Source of the DNA: Paraburkholderia monticola
GTDB lineage: Bacteria > Pseudomonadota > Gammaproteobacteria > Burkholderiales > Burkholderiaceae
NCBI RefSeq assembly: GCF_001580545.1
Contig: NZ_LRBG01000009.1
Span: 62,001 to 126,000 of the forward strand
Direction: 5' to 3'
DNA: 64,000 nt
Each line of letters starts with the position of its first letter. Positions within the stretch are counted from its first letter, which is position 1. The position numbers and the translations under genes are program-made. The notes beneath the pieces were generated by a model. That model saw only the letters and a list, made by a program, of their open reading frames with translations. It was not told where the DNA came from and ran no database searches. This document shows positions 27,487 to 36,502 of this stretch, piece by piece.

Positions 27487-28290
27487 TTACGCGGCCTGTT
27501 CGTGGAACATCGACAGCGCCTGCACCGTGTCGCGCAGCAACGTGGTGGCCGCATCGACCGTCGGCGCGACGTATTCGTCGATCCGGCGCAGATAAGGGCA
27601 GGTGAGCACCGCGATCGCCTGTCCCGACGGCGCGAGTATCGGGAACGTCACGTCGGTGACGCCGAAGCTCTGCTGGCTGTCCTTCTGCCAGAACCCCTCC
27701 GCGCGGATTTGCTCGCACGCCTCCTCCAGCGCGTCGCGATCGATCGTCACTTCGCCCTTCACCCTGGTGTGCTCGGCAAGCATCTGCTGACGCTGCTCGA
27801 CGCTCTGGAACGCGAGCATCACGCGCCCCGAGCCGGTGTCGATCAGACCGACCCGCGAGCCGAGCCGCACCGACATGCCCCACGTGCCCGGTCCGTCGAC
27901 CTGCGCGATGACCAGCAGGTTGCCGCGGTCATAGACGACGAGGTGGCACGACTGCTCGGCCGCGTCGGCGAAACGCTGCATCAGCGGCAGCGCTTCCGCG
28001 ATCAGCCGGTTCATCGGCGGATGGCGGTGCGCGAGCGCGAACAGCTTCAGGCTCAGCGAGTAGCGATCGCCGGCCGCCGAGCGCACCACGTATTGCCGCG
28101 CGACCAGACGCTCGAGCATGCGATACATCTCGCTCGCGTTGCGGCCCAACTGTCGCGTGATCTCGGCGCGTGTGAGACCCTCCTTCTGCTCGGACAGCAG
28201 TTCGAGAATGTCGAGTCCCTTGTCGAGCGCGGGGGCGCGGTAGCGGTCGTCGTCTTTGTCTTCGGCGTCCATCGTGATCATTGGAAACAT
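27487..28290 (-). CDS. IclR-family transcriptional regulator
   Basis: A 267-residue regulator with an N-terminal winged helix (ALDKGLDILELLSEQKEGLTRAEI continued by RNASEMYRMLERLV) and a C-terminal IclR effector domain (~85-260, LVVYDRGNLLVIAQVDGPG, then RVMLAF and VTFPILAPSGQAIAVL). Met31, Met34 and Met37 of the longest frame (28290, 28281, 28272) are all possible starts; none has a strong ribosome site. It is divergent from the sugar-acid operon at 28531, which it most likely represses. A CTAGGGAAAACCCTAG-like motif lies between them. Confidence 0.88.
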   Translation of the reverse strand: MFPMITMDAEDKDDDRYRAPALDKGLDILELLSEQKEGLTRAEITRQLGRNASEMYRMLERLVARQYVVRSAAGDRYSLSLKLFALAHRHPPMNRLIAEALPLMQRFADAAEQSCHLVVYDRGNLLVIAQVDGPGTWGMSVRLGSRVGLIDTGSGRVMLAFQSVEQRQQMLAEHTRVKGEVTIDRDALEEACEQIRAEGFWQKDSQQSFGVTDVTFPILAPSGQAIAVLTCPYLRRIDEYVAPTVDAATTLLRDTVQALSMFHEQAA

Positions 28291-28363
28291 TCGTCTGGAG
28301 TTCTTATTATCTGGTGCGCACGGGCCGATGCGTAGCATTTCGCGAACTGAATGGCCCATGTCC

Positions 28364-28375
28364 AGGGAAAACCCC
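28364..28375. promoter_or_regulatory. AGGGAAAACCCC motif upstream of the sugar operon
   Basis: CC-AGGGAAAACCCC-GG in the divergent IclR/aldo-keto-reductase gap, 24 bases before the predicted -35. It matches the motifs at 38863, 38891, 62148 and 62473. Confidence 0.45.
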
Positions 28376-28398
28376 GGCATCCGTGCCGCGCAGTTCTC

Positions 28399-28428
28399 TT
28401 GACTTGGAAAAATTCGGATATGAATAAT
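28399..28428 (+). promoter_or_regulatory. Predicted sigma-70 promoter of the aldo/keto reductase operon
   Basis: -35 TTGACT (28399-28404), an 18-base spacer and -10 AATAAT (28423-28428) in an AT-rich island about 100 bases before the start codon at 28531. Confidence 0.5.
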
Positions 28429-28530
28429 ACGTTTATTGGTGAATTAAAGCACGCCTGAATGGCCTGTGCCAAATTGGCGGCGCATTTCGCCCGTCGCATG
28501 GTAAAAACACCAAAAACAGGAGACACGCTC

Positions 28531-29571
28531 ATGTCGGCATCGATCGGATCGAAAGTCGGGCAGCGGCGCAGTATCGGCCGCAGCTCGCTGCAGGTGAGTG
28601 GATTGGGTCTCGGCACGGCGCCGCTCGGCGGCCTGTACCGCGACCTGTCCGACGAGGAGGCTCAGGCAACCGTCGACGCCGCCTGGGACGCGGGCGTGCG
28701 CTTCTTCGACACCGCGCCGCTCTATGGCAACACGAAGGCCGAGCATCGGCTCGGCGACGCGCTGCGGCGCTATCCGCGCGACGAGTACGTGCTGACAACC
28801 AAGGTCGGTCGCCGCTTCGTGCCGCGCACCTCGCCATTCGACAATCGCGAGGGCTGGCAGAATCCGCTGCCGTTCGAAGCGGTCTACGACTACACGCACG
28901 ACGGCATCCTGCGCTCGTACGAGGATAGCCAGCAGCGCCTCGGCATCGTCGACATCGACATCCTGCTCATCCACGACATCGGCCGCCTCACGCACGGCGA
29001 GCAGAATCCGCACTACTGGAAACAACTGACCGAAGGCGGCGGCTTCCGCGCGCTGGAGCGCCTGCGCTCGAGCGGCGCGATCAAGGCGGTCGGCCTCGGC
29101 GTCAACGAGGGCGCCGCGATCCTCGAGGCGATGGCCGAGTTCGATATCGATTGCGCCTTGCTCGCGGGCCGCTATACGCTGCTCGAGCAGACCACCCTCG
29201 ACGACCTGCTGCCCGCCTGCGAAGCGCGCGGCGTCAGCATCCTGCTCGGCGGCGCGTTCAATTCGGGCATTCTGGCGCGCGGCGTCGAAGGCGATCTGAA
29301 GTTCAATTACGGCGAGGCGCCGCCCGATGTGATCGAGCGCGTCGCGCGTCTGGAGGCGGTGTGTCGCGCGCACGGCGTGCCGCTCGCCGCCGCCGCGTTG
29401 CAGTTTCCGTATGCGCATCCGGCGGTCGCCACCGTGCTGACCGGCGCGCGCAGTGCCGACGAATTGCGCCAGAACGTCGCGTCGTTCGAGCAGCCGATTC
29501 CCGTGGCTTTGTGGGCCGCATTGCGCGAAGCCGCTCTGCTCGACCCCCGCGCGCCGCTGCCCGAGGATTGA
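28531..29571 (+). CDS. Aldo/keto reductase, probable L-fucose (D-threo-aldose) 1-dehydrogenase
   Basis: A 346-residue NAD(P)-dependent AKR. The catalytic tetrad is visible: Asp and Tyr in FFDTAPLYGNTKAEHRLG (~60 and 65), Lys in LTTKVGRRF (~90) and His in LLIHDIGRL (~148). This subgroup oxidises L-fucose, L-galactose or D-arabinose at C1 to the lactone (pyridoxal 4-dehydrogenase is a close relative). AGGAGA seven bases before the ATG sets the start. It leads four tightly spaced genes (lactonase, SDR, FAH hydrolase) that match the non-phosphorylative L-fucose route, which favours the sugar role. Confidence 0.82.
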   Translation: MSASIGSKVGQRRSIGRSSLQVSGLGLGTAPLGGLYRDLSDEEAQATVDAAWDAGVRFFDTAPLYGNTKAEHRLGDALRRYPRDEYVLTTKVGRRFVPRTSPFDNREGWQNPLPFEAVYDYTHDGILRSYEDSQQRLGIVDIDILLIHDIGRLTHGEQNPHYWKQLTEGGGFRALERLRSSGAIKAVGLGVNEGAAILEAMAEFDIDCALLAGRYTLLEQTTLDDLLPACEARGVSILLGGAFNSGILARGVEGDLKFNYGEAPPDVIERVARLEAVCRAHGVPLAAAALQFPYAHPAVATVLTGARSADELRQNVASFEQPIPVALWAALREAALLDPRAPLPED

Positions 29572-29578
29572 TCCGACC

Positions 29579-30409
29579 ATGCCGATAGACGCTCACCAGC
29601 ACTACTGGGACCCCGCGCGGGGCGACTACGAGTGGATGACGCCGGAGCAGACCATCCTCTACCGGCCGTTCGGCCCCGCCGATCTGAAGCCGTTGCGCGA
29701 ACAGGCCGGCATCGAGCGGACCGTGGTCGTGCAGGCCGCCCAGACGCTCGACGAAACCCACTATCTGCTCGACATCGCGCGGCACGAGCCGTCGATCGCG
29801 GGCGTGGTCGGCTGGGTGCCGCTGTTGCAGCCGAACGCGCCTGATCTGATCGAGGCGCTCGCGCGCGAGCCGAAGTTCAAGGGCGTGCGCCCGATGCTGC
29901 AGGATCTGCCCGACGACGGCTGGATCGCGAACCCCGATCTCGCGCCGGCGATCCAGGCCCTGATCGCGCACGACCTCGCGTTCGATGCGCTGATCTTCGC
30001 GCGCCACGTGCAATACGTCGAAATCTTCGTGCAGCGTTTTCCGGCGCTGCGGGTCGTCGTCGATCATGGCGCGAAGCCGCCGATTCGCCACGGCGAGGCG
30101 GGCTACGAAGTGTGGCGCGACGCGATCACGCGGCTCGCCGCGTTCCCCCATGTTCACTGCAAGCTGTCGGGCCTCGCGACCGAGGCGTCGCCCGGCTGGA
30201 CCGAGGACACGCTGCGGCCCTACGTCGAGCATCTGCTGAACACGTTCGGCCCCGCGCGGCTGATGTGGGGCAGCGACTGGCCCGTGCTCGAACTGAACGG
30301 CGATTACCTGCTGTGGCATTCGGTGGCAACCACGCTGCTCGCGTCGCTGAGCGACGCCGAGCGCGACGCCGTGTTCGGCGAGAACGCGGCCGCGTTTTAC
30401 CGGCTTTGA
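29579..30409 (+). CDS. Amidohydrolase-superfamily lactonase, probable L-fuconolactonase
   Basis: A 276-residue TIM-barrel hydrolase of the COG3618 group, known for L-fuconolactone and L-rhamnonolactone hydrolysis. The opening MPIDAHQHYWDPARGDYEW carries the metal-binding HxH-type motif (His at about residues 6 and 8), and the C-terminal WGSDWPVLELNGDY (~229-242) the conserved Asp. It begins 7 bases after the reductase stop, indicating translational coupling. The product of the preceding enzyme would be its substrate: the lactone is opened to L-fuconate. Confidence 0.85.
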   Translation: MPIDAHQHYWDPARGDYEWMTPEQTILYRPFGPADLKPLREQAGIERTVVVQAAQTLDETHYLLDIARHEPSIAGVVGWVPLLQPNAPDLIEALAREPKFKGVRPMLQDLPDDGWIANPDLAPAIQALIAHDLAFDALIFARHVQYVEIFVQRFPALRVVVDHGAKPPIRHGEAGYEVWRDAITRLAAFPHVHCKLSGLATEASPGWTEDTLRPYVEHLLNTFGPARLMWGSDWPVLELNGDYLLWHSVATTLLASLSDAERDAVFGENAAAFYRL

Positions 30410-30442
30410 TTTCGTTAGCAGCCCATTCAACTGGAGTCGTAG

Positions 30443-31186
30443 ATGACACAAAGACTGGCCGGCAAAACGGCCCTGATTACCGCGGCGGGACAAGGCATCG
30501 GCCTCGCCACCGCTGAACTGTTCGCGCGCGAGGGCGCACGCGTGATCGCCACCGATATCCGCATCGACGGTCTCGCCGGCAAGCCGCTCGAAGCGCGCAA
30601 GCTCGACGTGCTCGACGGCGCGGCGATCAAGGCGCTCGCCGCCGAAGTCGGCACGATCGACGTGCTGTTCAACTGCGCGGGCTTCGTGCACGCGGGCAGC
30701 ATCCTCGAATGCAGCGAGGAGGATTGGGATTTCGCGTTCGACCTCAACGCCAAGGCGATGTACCGTATGATTCGCGCGTTCTTGCCGGCCATGCTGGAGA
30801 AGGGCGGCGGCTCGATCATCAACATGTCGTCGGCGGCGTCGAGCGTGAAGGGGGTGCCGAACCGCTTCGCGTACGGCGCGTCGAAGGCCGCGGTGGTCGG
30901 GCTGACGAAGTCCGTCGCAGCCGACTTCGTCACGCGTGGGGTACGCTGTAACGCGATTTGCCCGGGCACGGTGTCCTCGCCGTCGCTCGAACAGCGAATC
31001 GCCGCGCAGGCTCAGGCGCAGGGCGCGTCGGTCGACGCGGTGCAAGCCGCGTTCGTCTCGCGCCAGCCGATGGGCCGCATTGGCAAGCCGGAGGAGATCG
31101 CCGCGCTCGCGCTGTATCTCGCGTCCGACGAGTCGTCGTTCACGACGGGCCAGCTTCACGTGATCGACGGCGGATGGTCGAACTGA
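30443..31186 (+). CDS. SDR oxidoreductase, probable 2-keto-3-deoxy-L-fuconate dehydrogenase
   Basis: A 247-residue classical short-chain dehydrogenase. NAD-binding TAAGQGIG (~14-21), the NAG-type motif as NCAG, catalytic Ser in IINMSSAASS and YGASK (~Tyr143, Lys147), and PGTVSSPSL after strand 6, typical of the sugar-acid dehydrogenase group. CTGGAG precedes the ATG. In the L-fucose route it oxidises 2-keto-3-deoxy-L-fuconate at C4 to the 2,4-diketo acid that the next enzyme cleaves. Confidence 0.85.
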   Translation: MTQRLAGKTALITAAGQGIGLATAELFAREGARVIATDIRIDGLAGKPLEARKLDVLDGAAIKALAAEVGTIDVLFNCAGFVHAGSILECSEEDWDFAFDLNAKAMYRMIRAFLPAMLEKGGGSIINMSSAASSVKGVPNRFAYGASKAAVVGLTKSVAADFVTRGVRCNAICPGTVSSPSLEQRIAAQAQAQGASVDAVQAAFVSRQPMGRIGKPEEIAALALYLASDESSFTTGQLHVIDGGWSN

Positions 31187-31238
31187 TTCTGCTTGATTGA
31201 CGAACCGAACACTACTGAACGTAAAGGAAAGTGCAACG

Positions 31239-32087
31239 ATGAAACTGCTTCGTTATGGGCCGAAAGGCCACGAAAAGCCGGGCCTGCTCGACGCGCAAGG
31301 CAAGATCCGCGATCTGTCGAAGGTGGTGGGCGATATCGACGGCGCCGTGCTCAGCGATGCAAGCATCGCAAAACTGCGCGCGCTCGATCCGGCCACGCTG
31401 CCGGTCGTCGAGGGCAATCCGCGCCTCGGCCCGTGCGTGGCGAAGATCGGCAAGTTCGTCTGCATCGGCCTGAACTACGCGGATCACGCGGCGGAATCGA
31501 ACCTGCCGGTGCCAGCCGAACCGGTCATCTTCAACAAGTGGACGAGCGCGATCAGCGGCCCGAACGACGACATCGAAATTCCGCGTGGCTCGAAGAAGAC
31601 CGACTGGGAAGTGGAACTCGGTGTCGTGATCGGCAAGGCGGCGAAGTATGTCGATGAGGCGAATGCGCTCGAGCATGTCGCCGGCTACTGCGTCATCAAC
31701 GACGTGTCGGAGCGCGAATGGCAGATCGAGCGCGGCGGCACGTGGGACAAGGGCAAGGGCTTCGACACGTTCGGCCCGATCGGCCCGTGGGTCGTCACGC
31801 GCGATGAAGTCGCCGATCCGCAGAACCTGAGCATGTGGCTCGAAGTGGACGGCCATCGCTACCAGAACGGCAGCACGAAGACGATGATCTTCAGCGTCGC
31901 GAAGCTGGTGTCGTATGTGTCGCAGTGCATGAGCCTGCAGCCGGGCGATGTGATCTCGACCGGCACGCCGCCGGGCGTCGGTATGGGCGTCAAGCCGAAC
32001 CCGGTGTTTCTGAAGGCCGGGCAGACGGTGCGTCTGGGTATCGAAGGGTTGGGCGAGCAGACGCAGAAGACTTACGCGGCAGAATAA
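31239..32087 (+). CDS. Fumarylacetoacetate-hydrolase family, probable 2,4-diketo-3-deoxy-L-fuconate hydrolase
   Basis: A 282-residue FAH-family protein, length and style of the ureidoglycolate-lyase-like group. The core reads CIGLNYADHAAESN, the metal ligands lie in DWEVELGVVIGK (~125-136), and GDVISTGTPPGVGMG is the family's C-terminal signature. In the L-fucose route this enzyme splits the diketo acid to pyruvate and lactate. It is the last gene of the run; a strong terminator follows. L-fuconate dehydratase, the one missing step, is not in the window. Confidence 0.85.
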   Translation: MKLLRYGPKGHEKPGLLDAQGKIRDLSKVVGDIDGAVLSDASIAKLRALDPATLPVVEGNPRLGPCVAKIGKFVCIGLNYADHAAESNLPVPAEPVIFNKWTSAISGPNDDIEIPRGSKKTDWEVELGVVIGKAAKYVDEANALEHVAGYCVINDVSEREWQIERGGTWDKGKGFDTFGPIGPWVVTRDEVADPQNLSMWLEVDGHRYQNGSTKTMIFSVAKLVSYVSQCMSLQPGDVISTGTPPGVGMGVKPNPVFLKAGQTVRLGIEGLGEQTQKTYAAE

Positions 32088-32122
32088 GCCCGCGCTTTCG
32101 TCTCGTCATCTCGCTGTGAAAG

Positions 32123-32156
32123 GCCGCTCCTGTTTCGCGCAGGAGCGGCTTTTTTT
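32123..32156 (+). terminator. Intrinsic terminator of the sugar-acid operon
   Basis: GCCGCTCCTG, loop TTTCGCG, CAGGAGCGGC (10-bp perfect stem) then seven T. It closes the operon 35 bases after the stop. Confidence 0.9.
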
Positions 32157-32171
32157 CATGCCGCTGCGGCT

Positions 32172-32606
32172 TCAAGCCCCCGCTTCCTGGTCGCCATTCT
32201 CGCCGATCCGGTTCACGGTCCCTTGCGCAACCGCCACGAGCTTCTCGCGATTGCCTTCCATCACGAACACACTGCACTGGCAGGTCGCCTGATGCCTGCC
32301 CGCATAGACGACGTTTGCGCGCGCGATCAGCGTGCCCTTCATCGCCGGGCGCAGATAGTTGATCTTGTATTCACCGGTCACGACTCTCGGACCCAGCGAC
32401 AGCGCGCCCGCGAACGTCAGCGCATTGTCGGCGAGATAACTGATGACGCCGCCGTGCACGAAGCCATGCTGCTGCCGCAGTTCATCGCGAATCGGCAGAC
32501 AGAGGGTGAGCTCGTCGCTGCTGGCGTGCATCAGCTCCGCGCCTAGCAGCATGCTGAACGGCTGGGCGTGCAGTGCGCCGCGCGCCCGGTCGAGTAGGTC
32601 GGTCAT
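32172..32606 (-). CDS. PaaI-type hotdog thioesterase
   Basis: A 144-residue single hotdog-fold thioesterase. The active-site motif is HGFVHGGVISYLADNALTFAG (~47-67), in which the HGG-x-x-x-x-x-x-D pattern holds the catalytic Asp. AAGGA precedes the ATG. It hydrolyses acyl- or aryl-CoA esters and is divergent from the chemoreceptor gene. The substrate is unknown. Confidence 0.85.
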   Translation of the reverse strand: MTDLLDRARGALHAQPFSMLLGAELMHASSDELTLCLPIRDELRQQHGFVHGGVISYLADNALTFAGALSLGPRVVTGEYKINYLRPAMKGTLIARANVVYAGRHQATCQCSVFVMEGNREKLVAVAQGTVNRIGENGDQEAGA

Positions 32607-32888
32607 CGTGGTTCCTTCGGATGGAGTCCGTGTAGTGCATCAGTACGGCTGAGCATCCGTCCGGCGCGCGCCGGACGGTCCCTACCCACTCTAGGAAGCG
32701 CCGCTGCGCTGCGCAAGGTGATTCCATGCGATGACCGGCGAATTGTTGCGCAAAACAACCGCAATCGCGACGATCGCCGATGAAACCTGCACATAGAGCG
32801 CTTTTTAAGGAAATTGGCCTCAAGCCGCCGGTCGACCTGCCGTTAACCCTGGTGTAACCCTCGTTATCTTTTGTCCCAGGTGTCCACG

Positions 32889-34511
32889 ATGTTCAGCAAG
32901 ATCAAGGTCGCATCCGGCCTGCTATGTGTTTTGGCCGCGTTCTGCGTCTTCCAGCTCGTCACGGTAGGGCTGGGCTTCTGGTCGCTGACGCGCACGCACG
33001 ACGACGTCGGTGATCTCTCGAACATTGCGCTGAAGCAGGTCGACTCGGTCAATCAGACGACGCAACGCCTGATGGACGCGCGCATCAACCTGTCGCGCGC
33101 CGGCACGCGCATGGTGCGCGGCGGCACCGAGCCCACGGACATCGTGCAGCATGCGCGCGAACAGCTCGTCGCCGCGGATCAGTCGTTCGCGGCCTTCATG
33201 AGCACGGAGAAGACCAGCGACGAAAACAGCGCGCGCGCCGCGGCGCTCGCGGAGCGCTACAAGACGCTGCACGGCGCGCTCGCCGAGCTGGTCCAGTATC
33301 TCGACTCGAACAACATCCAGGCCTTCCTCGACCAGCCGACGCAGTCGATGCAGGACGCCTATCTGACCGAAGTGCACAACTTCGTGCAATTCGGCGACGC
33401 GGCGAGCCGCGCATCGCTCGACTCGATCGATGCGCGCGTCGCGGCGTTTCGCATCGTCAGCGTTGGGATCCTGCTCGTGCTCGTGGCCGGCACCTTCGCC
33501 GTGCATCTGGCGCTGCGGCGCGGCGTCGTGGCGCCGCTCGAAGAAGCGGGGCGCCACTTCGAGCGCATCGCGCAAGGCCGCCTCGATCAGCCGATCGCCG
33601 CGCGTGGCAGCAACGAAATCGGCCGCCTGTTCTCGGGTCTCGCGACGATGCAGGCGAGCGTCGCACGCACCGTCAAGAGCGTGCGCGAATCGGCCGACTC
33701 GATCCATCTCGGCGCCAACGAAATTGCGACCGGCAACGCCGACCTGTCGGCACGCACCGAAAGCCAGGCGGCATCGCTCGAGGAAACGGCGTCGAGCATG
33801 GAAGAACTCACGGCGACCGTGCGCCAGAACGCCGATCACGCGCGCGAAGCCAACGCGCTCGCCGAGACCGCGCTCGACGCAACCTCGCGCGGCAGCGAAG
33901 TCGTCAATCAGGTGGTCGACAAGATGCACGGCATCGCGCAAAGCTCGGACAAGATCGCCGAAATCATTTCCGTGATCGACGGCATCGCGTTTCAGACCAA
34001 CATCCTCGCGCTGAACGCGGCCGTCGAGGCGGCGCGCGCGGGCGAGCAAGGCCGTGGCTTCGCGGTCGTGGCCGGCGAGGTGCGCGGGCTCGCGCAACGC
34101 AGCGCGCAGTCGGCCAAGGAAATCAAGACGCTGATCAGCGAATCGGTCGCGGAGATTCAGGGCGGCTCGACGCTCGTCGAGCGTGCCGGGGAGGCGATGA
34201 GCCATGTGTCGGCGTCGATCTCGCGCGTCACGCAGATGATGGCTGAAATCAGCGCGTCGTCACTCGAGCAGAGCACCGGCATCGAGCAGGTGAACCAGGC
34301 GGTCGTTCAGATGGACGAGATGACACAGCAGAACGCGGCGCTCGTCGAGCAGGCCGCGGCGGCGGCCGCTTCCCTGCATCAACAGACCGAGCAATTGAAG
34401 CAGGCAGTTTCCGTGTTCGAAATTTCGGAAAGTGTGTTGCGCACGCAACAGCCCGGCGCAAGGTCTGCCGCCAATACCGAATTCGCATTAACCGGAATGC
34501 ATGCGCTTTGA
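32889..34511 (+). CDS. Methyl-accepting chemotaxis protein (Tsr/Tar type)
   Basis: A 540-residue chemoreceptor. TM1 about 8-32, a periplasmic four-helix ligand domain (to ~190, with QTTQRLMDARINLSRAGTR), TM2 ~193-213 (VSVGILLVLVAGTFAVHL), HAMP (~214-265), and a cytoplasmic signalling coiled coil whose hairpin tip is IDGIAFQTNILALNAAVEAA. There is no C-terminal NWETF tether for CheR/CheB. The ATG at 32889 is preferred to a TTG at 32871. GCCGATGA at 32776 resembles a sigma-28 -10 element, but no convincing -35 was found. Confidence 0.93.
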   Translation: MFSKIKVASGLLCVLAAFCVFQLVTVGLGFWSLTRTHDDVGDLSNIALKQVDSVNQTTQRLMDARINLSRAGTRMVRGGTEPTDIVQHAREQLVAADQSFAAFMSTEKTSDENSARAAALAERYKTLHGALAELVQYLDSNNIQAFLDQPTQSMQDAYLTEVHNFVQFGDAASRASLDSIDARVAAFRIVSVGILLVLVAGTFAVHLALRRGVVAPLEEAGRHFERIAQGRLDQPIAARGSNEIGRLFSGLATMQASVARTVKSVRESADSIHLGANEIATGNADLSARTESQAASLEETASSMEELTATVRQNADHAREANALAETALDATSRGSEVVNQVVDKMHGIAQSSDKIAEIISVIDGIAFQTNILALNAAVEAARAGEQGRGFAVVAGEVRGLAQRSAQSAKEIKTLISESVAEIQGGSTLVERAGEAMSHVSASISRVTQMMAEISASSLEQSTGIEQVNQAVVQMDEMTQQNAALVEQAAAAAASLHQQTEQLKQAVSVFEISESVLRTQQPGARSAANTEFALTGMHAL

Positions 34512-34543
34512 GGCGGTGACGCTTAAAAACGAGGCAGAAATAG

Positions 34544-34572
34544 AAAATGGCTCGCGTAAAGCGAGCCATTTT
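34544..34572. terminator. Shared bidirectional terminator between chemoreceptor and cold-shock genes
   Basis: AAAATGGCTCGC, loop GTAAA, GCGAGCCATTTT: a perfect 12-bp stem with an A/T-rich rim, serving both converging genes. Confidence 0.85.
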
Positions 34573-34643
34573 GCATTAGACGTAGGAGCCTGTAGAGGCA
34601 CCTATCGTGACGTCCAAGCCTTTCTCAAAGTACCTGAAAGTAC

Positions 34644-34847
34644 TTAGACCGGCTGGATGTTCGCAGCTTGCTTGCCCTTCGGGCCTTGCTTGACTTCGAA
34701 CGACACTTTCTGGTTTTCCTGCAGGGACTTGAAGCCCGATGCCTGGATTTCCGAGAAGTGTGCAAACAGGTCTTCGCCGCCGTCGTCCGGGGTGATGAAG
34801 CCAAAGCCCTTTGCATCGTTAAACCACTTAACAGTACCTGTTGCCAT
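34644..34847 (-). CDS. CspA-family cold-shock protein
   Basis: A 67-residue single cold-shock domain ([20 protein letters not shown]): RNP1 KGFGFI (~13-18) and RNP2-like LFAHFSEI (~28-35). It binds single-stranded RNA/DNA as a chaperone. The frame reaches back to 34889, but MATGTVKWF is the family's N-terminus, so the start is at 34847. The 300 bases upstream contain no gene and probably include a long 5' leader, as in cold-shock mRNAs. Confidence 0.95.
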   Translation of the reverse strand: MATGTVKWFNDAKGFGFITPDDGGEDLFAHFSEIQASGFKSLQENQKVSFEVKQGPKGKQAANIQPV

Positions 34848-35148
34848 TTTTAATCCAAATAAATGTTGTGTATTGCATCGCGACCGCAATTACTCGAAGT
34901 GAGTGCGAGCGCGAGGGAAGAGTTGTATCACGTCTTTGTGACAGACGCCAATCAACCTGCATCCGGGTATTCCCCGGTTCTGATATTTTTTCGCGCTTTG
35001 GGAGGGTCAGACGAGAACTTTTTTTCGCCAGGGTTTACCAGTGGCATTAAATATCGCTCGAAACGGGTCGATGCACTATCCACCTGTCGACTTTTTGCTT
35101 ACTTATTCGATTGAGTCGGTAACGTCTTCTATCGTTGCATAAATTCAC
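34848..35148. other. Probable cspA leader and promoter region
   Basis: About 300 bases, AT-richer than average, without a credible open frame. Read on the minus strand it includes a small hairpin, CCGGG-GAATA-CCCGG (about 34962-34976), that could lie in the transcript leader. No promoter was fixed with confidence. Confidence 0.4.
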
Positions 35149-36282
35149 CTAAGTTCGCTCTACTGATTCGGTCGCCACCGGTAACGCCGCGTACGCGGTA
35201 GCGAGGTGGTAAGGCGTGGTTGACGGCATGTCGGCGCGCGCGACTTCCCCGTTCGAAGTTTTGCATTCGAACCAGCCGCGTTCATGCAAAAAACATCGCT
35301 GAAAACGCGCGATCTGTTGTGGGAGCGCCGCTCGCACAGTCGGGTCCTCGTGGCAGGCGAGCGCGCGCAGGTATTCCGTCTGCGCCCAGATGCGCTGGGT
35401 CGCGTCGCTGACATGGCCGGCTTCGTCGAGCGATGCGCACACACCGCCGCTGTCCGGGTCCACGCCGTGCTGCTGCGCGAAGGTGAAGGCGCGCGCCAGC
35501 GCTTCGGCGAGCCCCGTGCCGTCGAACAGCGCGCCCGCCTGCCTGACCAGCCAGTACCACTCGAACTGATGTCCCGGCTCCAGGCGGTTGCCGCTCGCGC
35601 CGATCGGCAGTTCGGCGATGCAGCCGCTCGGCGCATGCACGAAGTGTCGCGCGAGCGCGCCGGCGAGGCGGCGCAACGCGGCGCCGAACACATTGTCGCG
35701 TGTCGTTTCGCAGGCGGCGAGCCACGCTTCGGTCAAGTGCATCAGCGGGTTCTGGAGCGGCGTGCCGATGACCTTCGAAAAGTCGACGTTGAGCGACGCG
35801 TTGAACAGATCGTCGTCGGCCGCGAAGTTCGACTGGATCAGCGCGGTCGTGTTGTGCACCAGCTTCAATGCGTCATGGTTGTCGGAGCGCCGCGCATATT
35901 CCGCGCACGCGAATACGACGAACGCGTGCGTGTAGAGGTCCTTGGTCGTGTCGAGCGGCACGCCGAGTGCGTCGACGCTGTAGAACCATCCGCCGTGGTC
36001 GGTGTCCTGAAAGGTATGCGTCAGCGAATCGAACAGCACGCGGGCGTGCTCCATGTCGCCCGCCTGCGAAAACGTGAACAACTGCCGCGCGCACGCCATC
36101 GCCCGATAGCGTTGCACGGGCAGCGGCTGATCCCCGGCGGCATCAAGCGCCTCGTAGGGTAGCTCCAACGCGTGATTGAAGCCGGGACCGCGCCACATCG
36201 GCAGCACGATGTTCGCGAAGTGCTCGCGCAGCGCGGTCGCGGCGGCGGCCGTCGAAGCAGGGGAAGAGGTCGTGCTTGGCAT
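35149..36282 (-). CDS. N-acylglucosamine 2-epimerase (AGE) family protein
   Basis: A 377-residue alpha/alpha-barrel protein of the AGE family, which includes N-acetylglucosamine 2-epimerases, cellobiose epimerases and mannose isomerases. Recognisable: RMWRGPGFNHA-like N-terminus (LPMWRGPGFNHALELPYEA), DLYTHAFVVFACAEYA (~135) with the active-site His, and GHQFEWYWLVRQ (~240), a hallmark of sugar isomerases of this group. The start at 36282 is chosen because the preceding ~43 codons are basic and low-complexity. Mannose or related aldose isomerisation is the most likely activity, not proven. Confidence 0.85.
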   Translation of the reverse strand: MPSTTSSPASTAAAATALREHFANIVLPMWRGPGFNHALELPYEALDAAGDQPLPVQRYRAMACARQLFTFSQAGDMEHARVLFDSLTHTFQDTDHGGWFYSVDALGVPLDTTKDLYTHAFVVFACAEYARRSDNHDALKLVHNTTALIQSNFAADDDLFNASLNVDFSKVIGTPLQNPLMHLTEAWLAACETTRDNVFGAALRRLAGALARHFVHAPSGCIAELPIGASGNRLEPGHQFEWYWLVRQAGALFDGTGLAEALARAFTFAQQHGVDPDSGGVCASLDEAGHVSDATQRIWAQTEYLRALACHEDPTVRAALPQQIARFQRCFLHERGWFECKTSNGEVARADMPSTTPYHLATAYAALPVATESVERT

Positions 36283-36502
36283 GGTCGAGTGGTTCAGGCG
36301 CAGCGTGCGCAATGTGTCGAGGCGGCGTTCAAGGCGGCGGTTCCGGATTCCCGCTTGCCGAGGCCGCGGTGGTGTGCGGCTTAGCATAAAGCAAACGACT
36401 CGCGCTGACACCTCGGCGCAGGCGTCCGTAATGCTCTAACCGACGCGGGCGCACCAGCGGTAACGGCCACGCCCGCCGGTTTTCAGATAAGGAGGAACAA
36501 CC

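Noticed and set aside
32760..32800. Sigma-28 (flagellar) promoter for the chemoreceptor
   Set aside because: GCCGATGA resembles the -10, but no matching TAAA-type -35 lies at proper distance.
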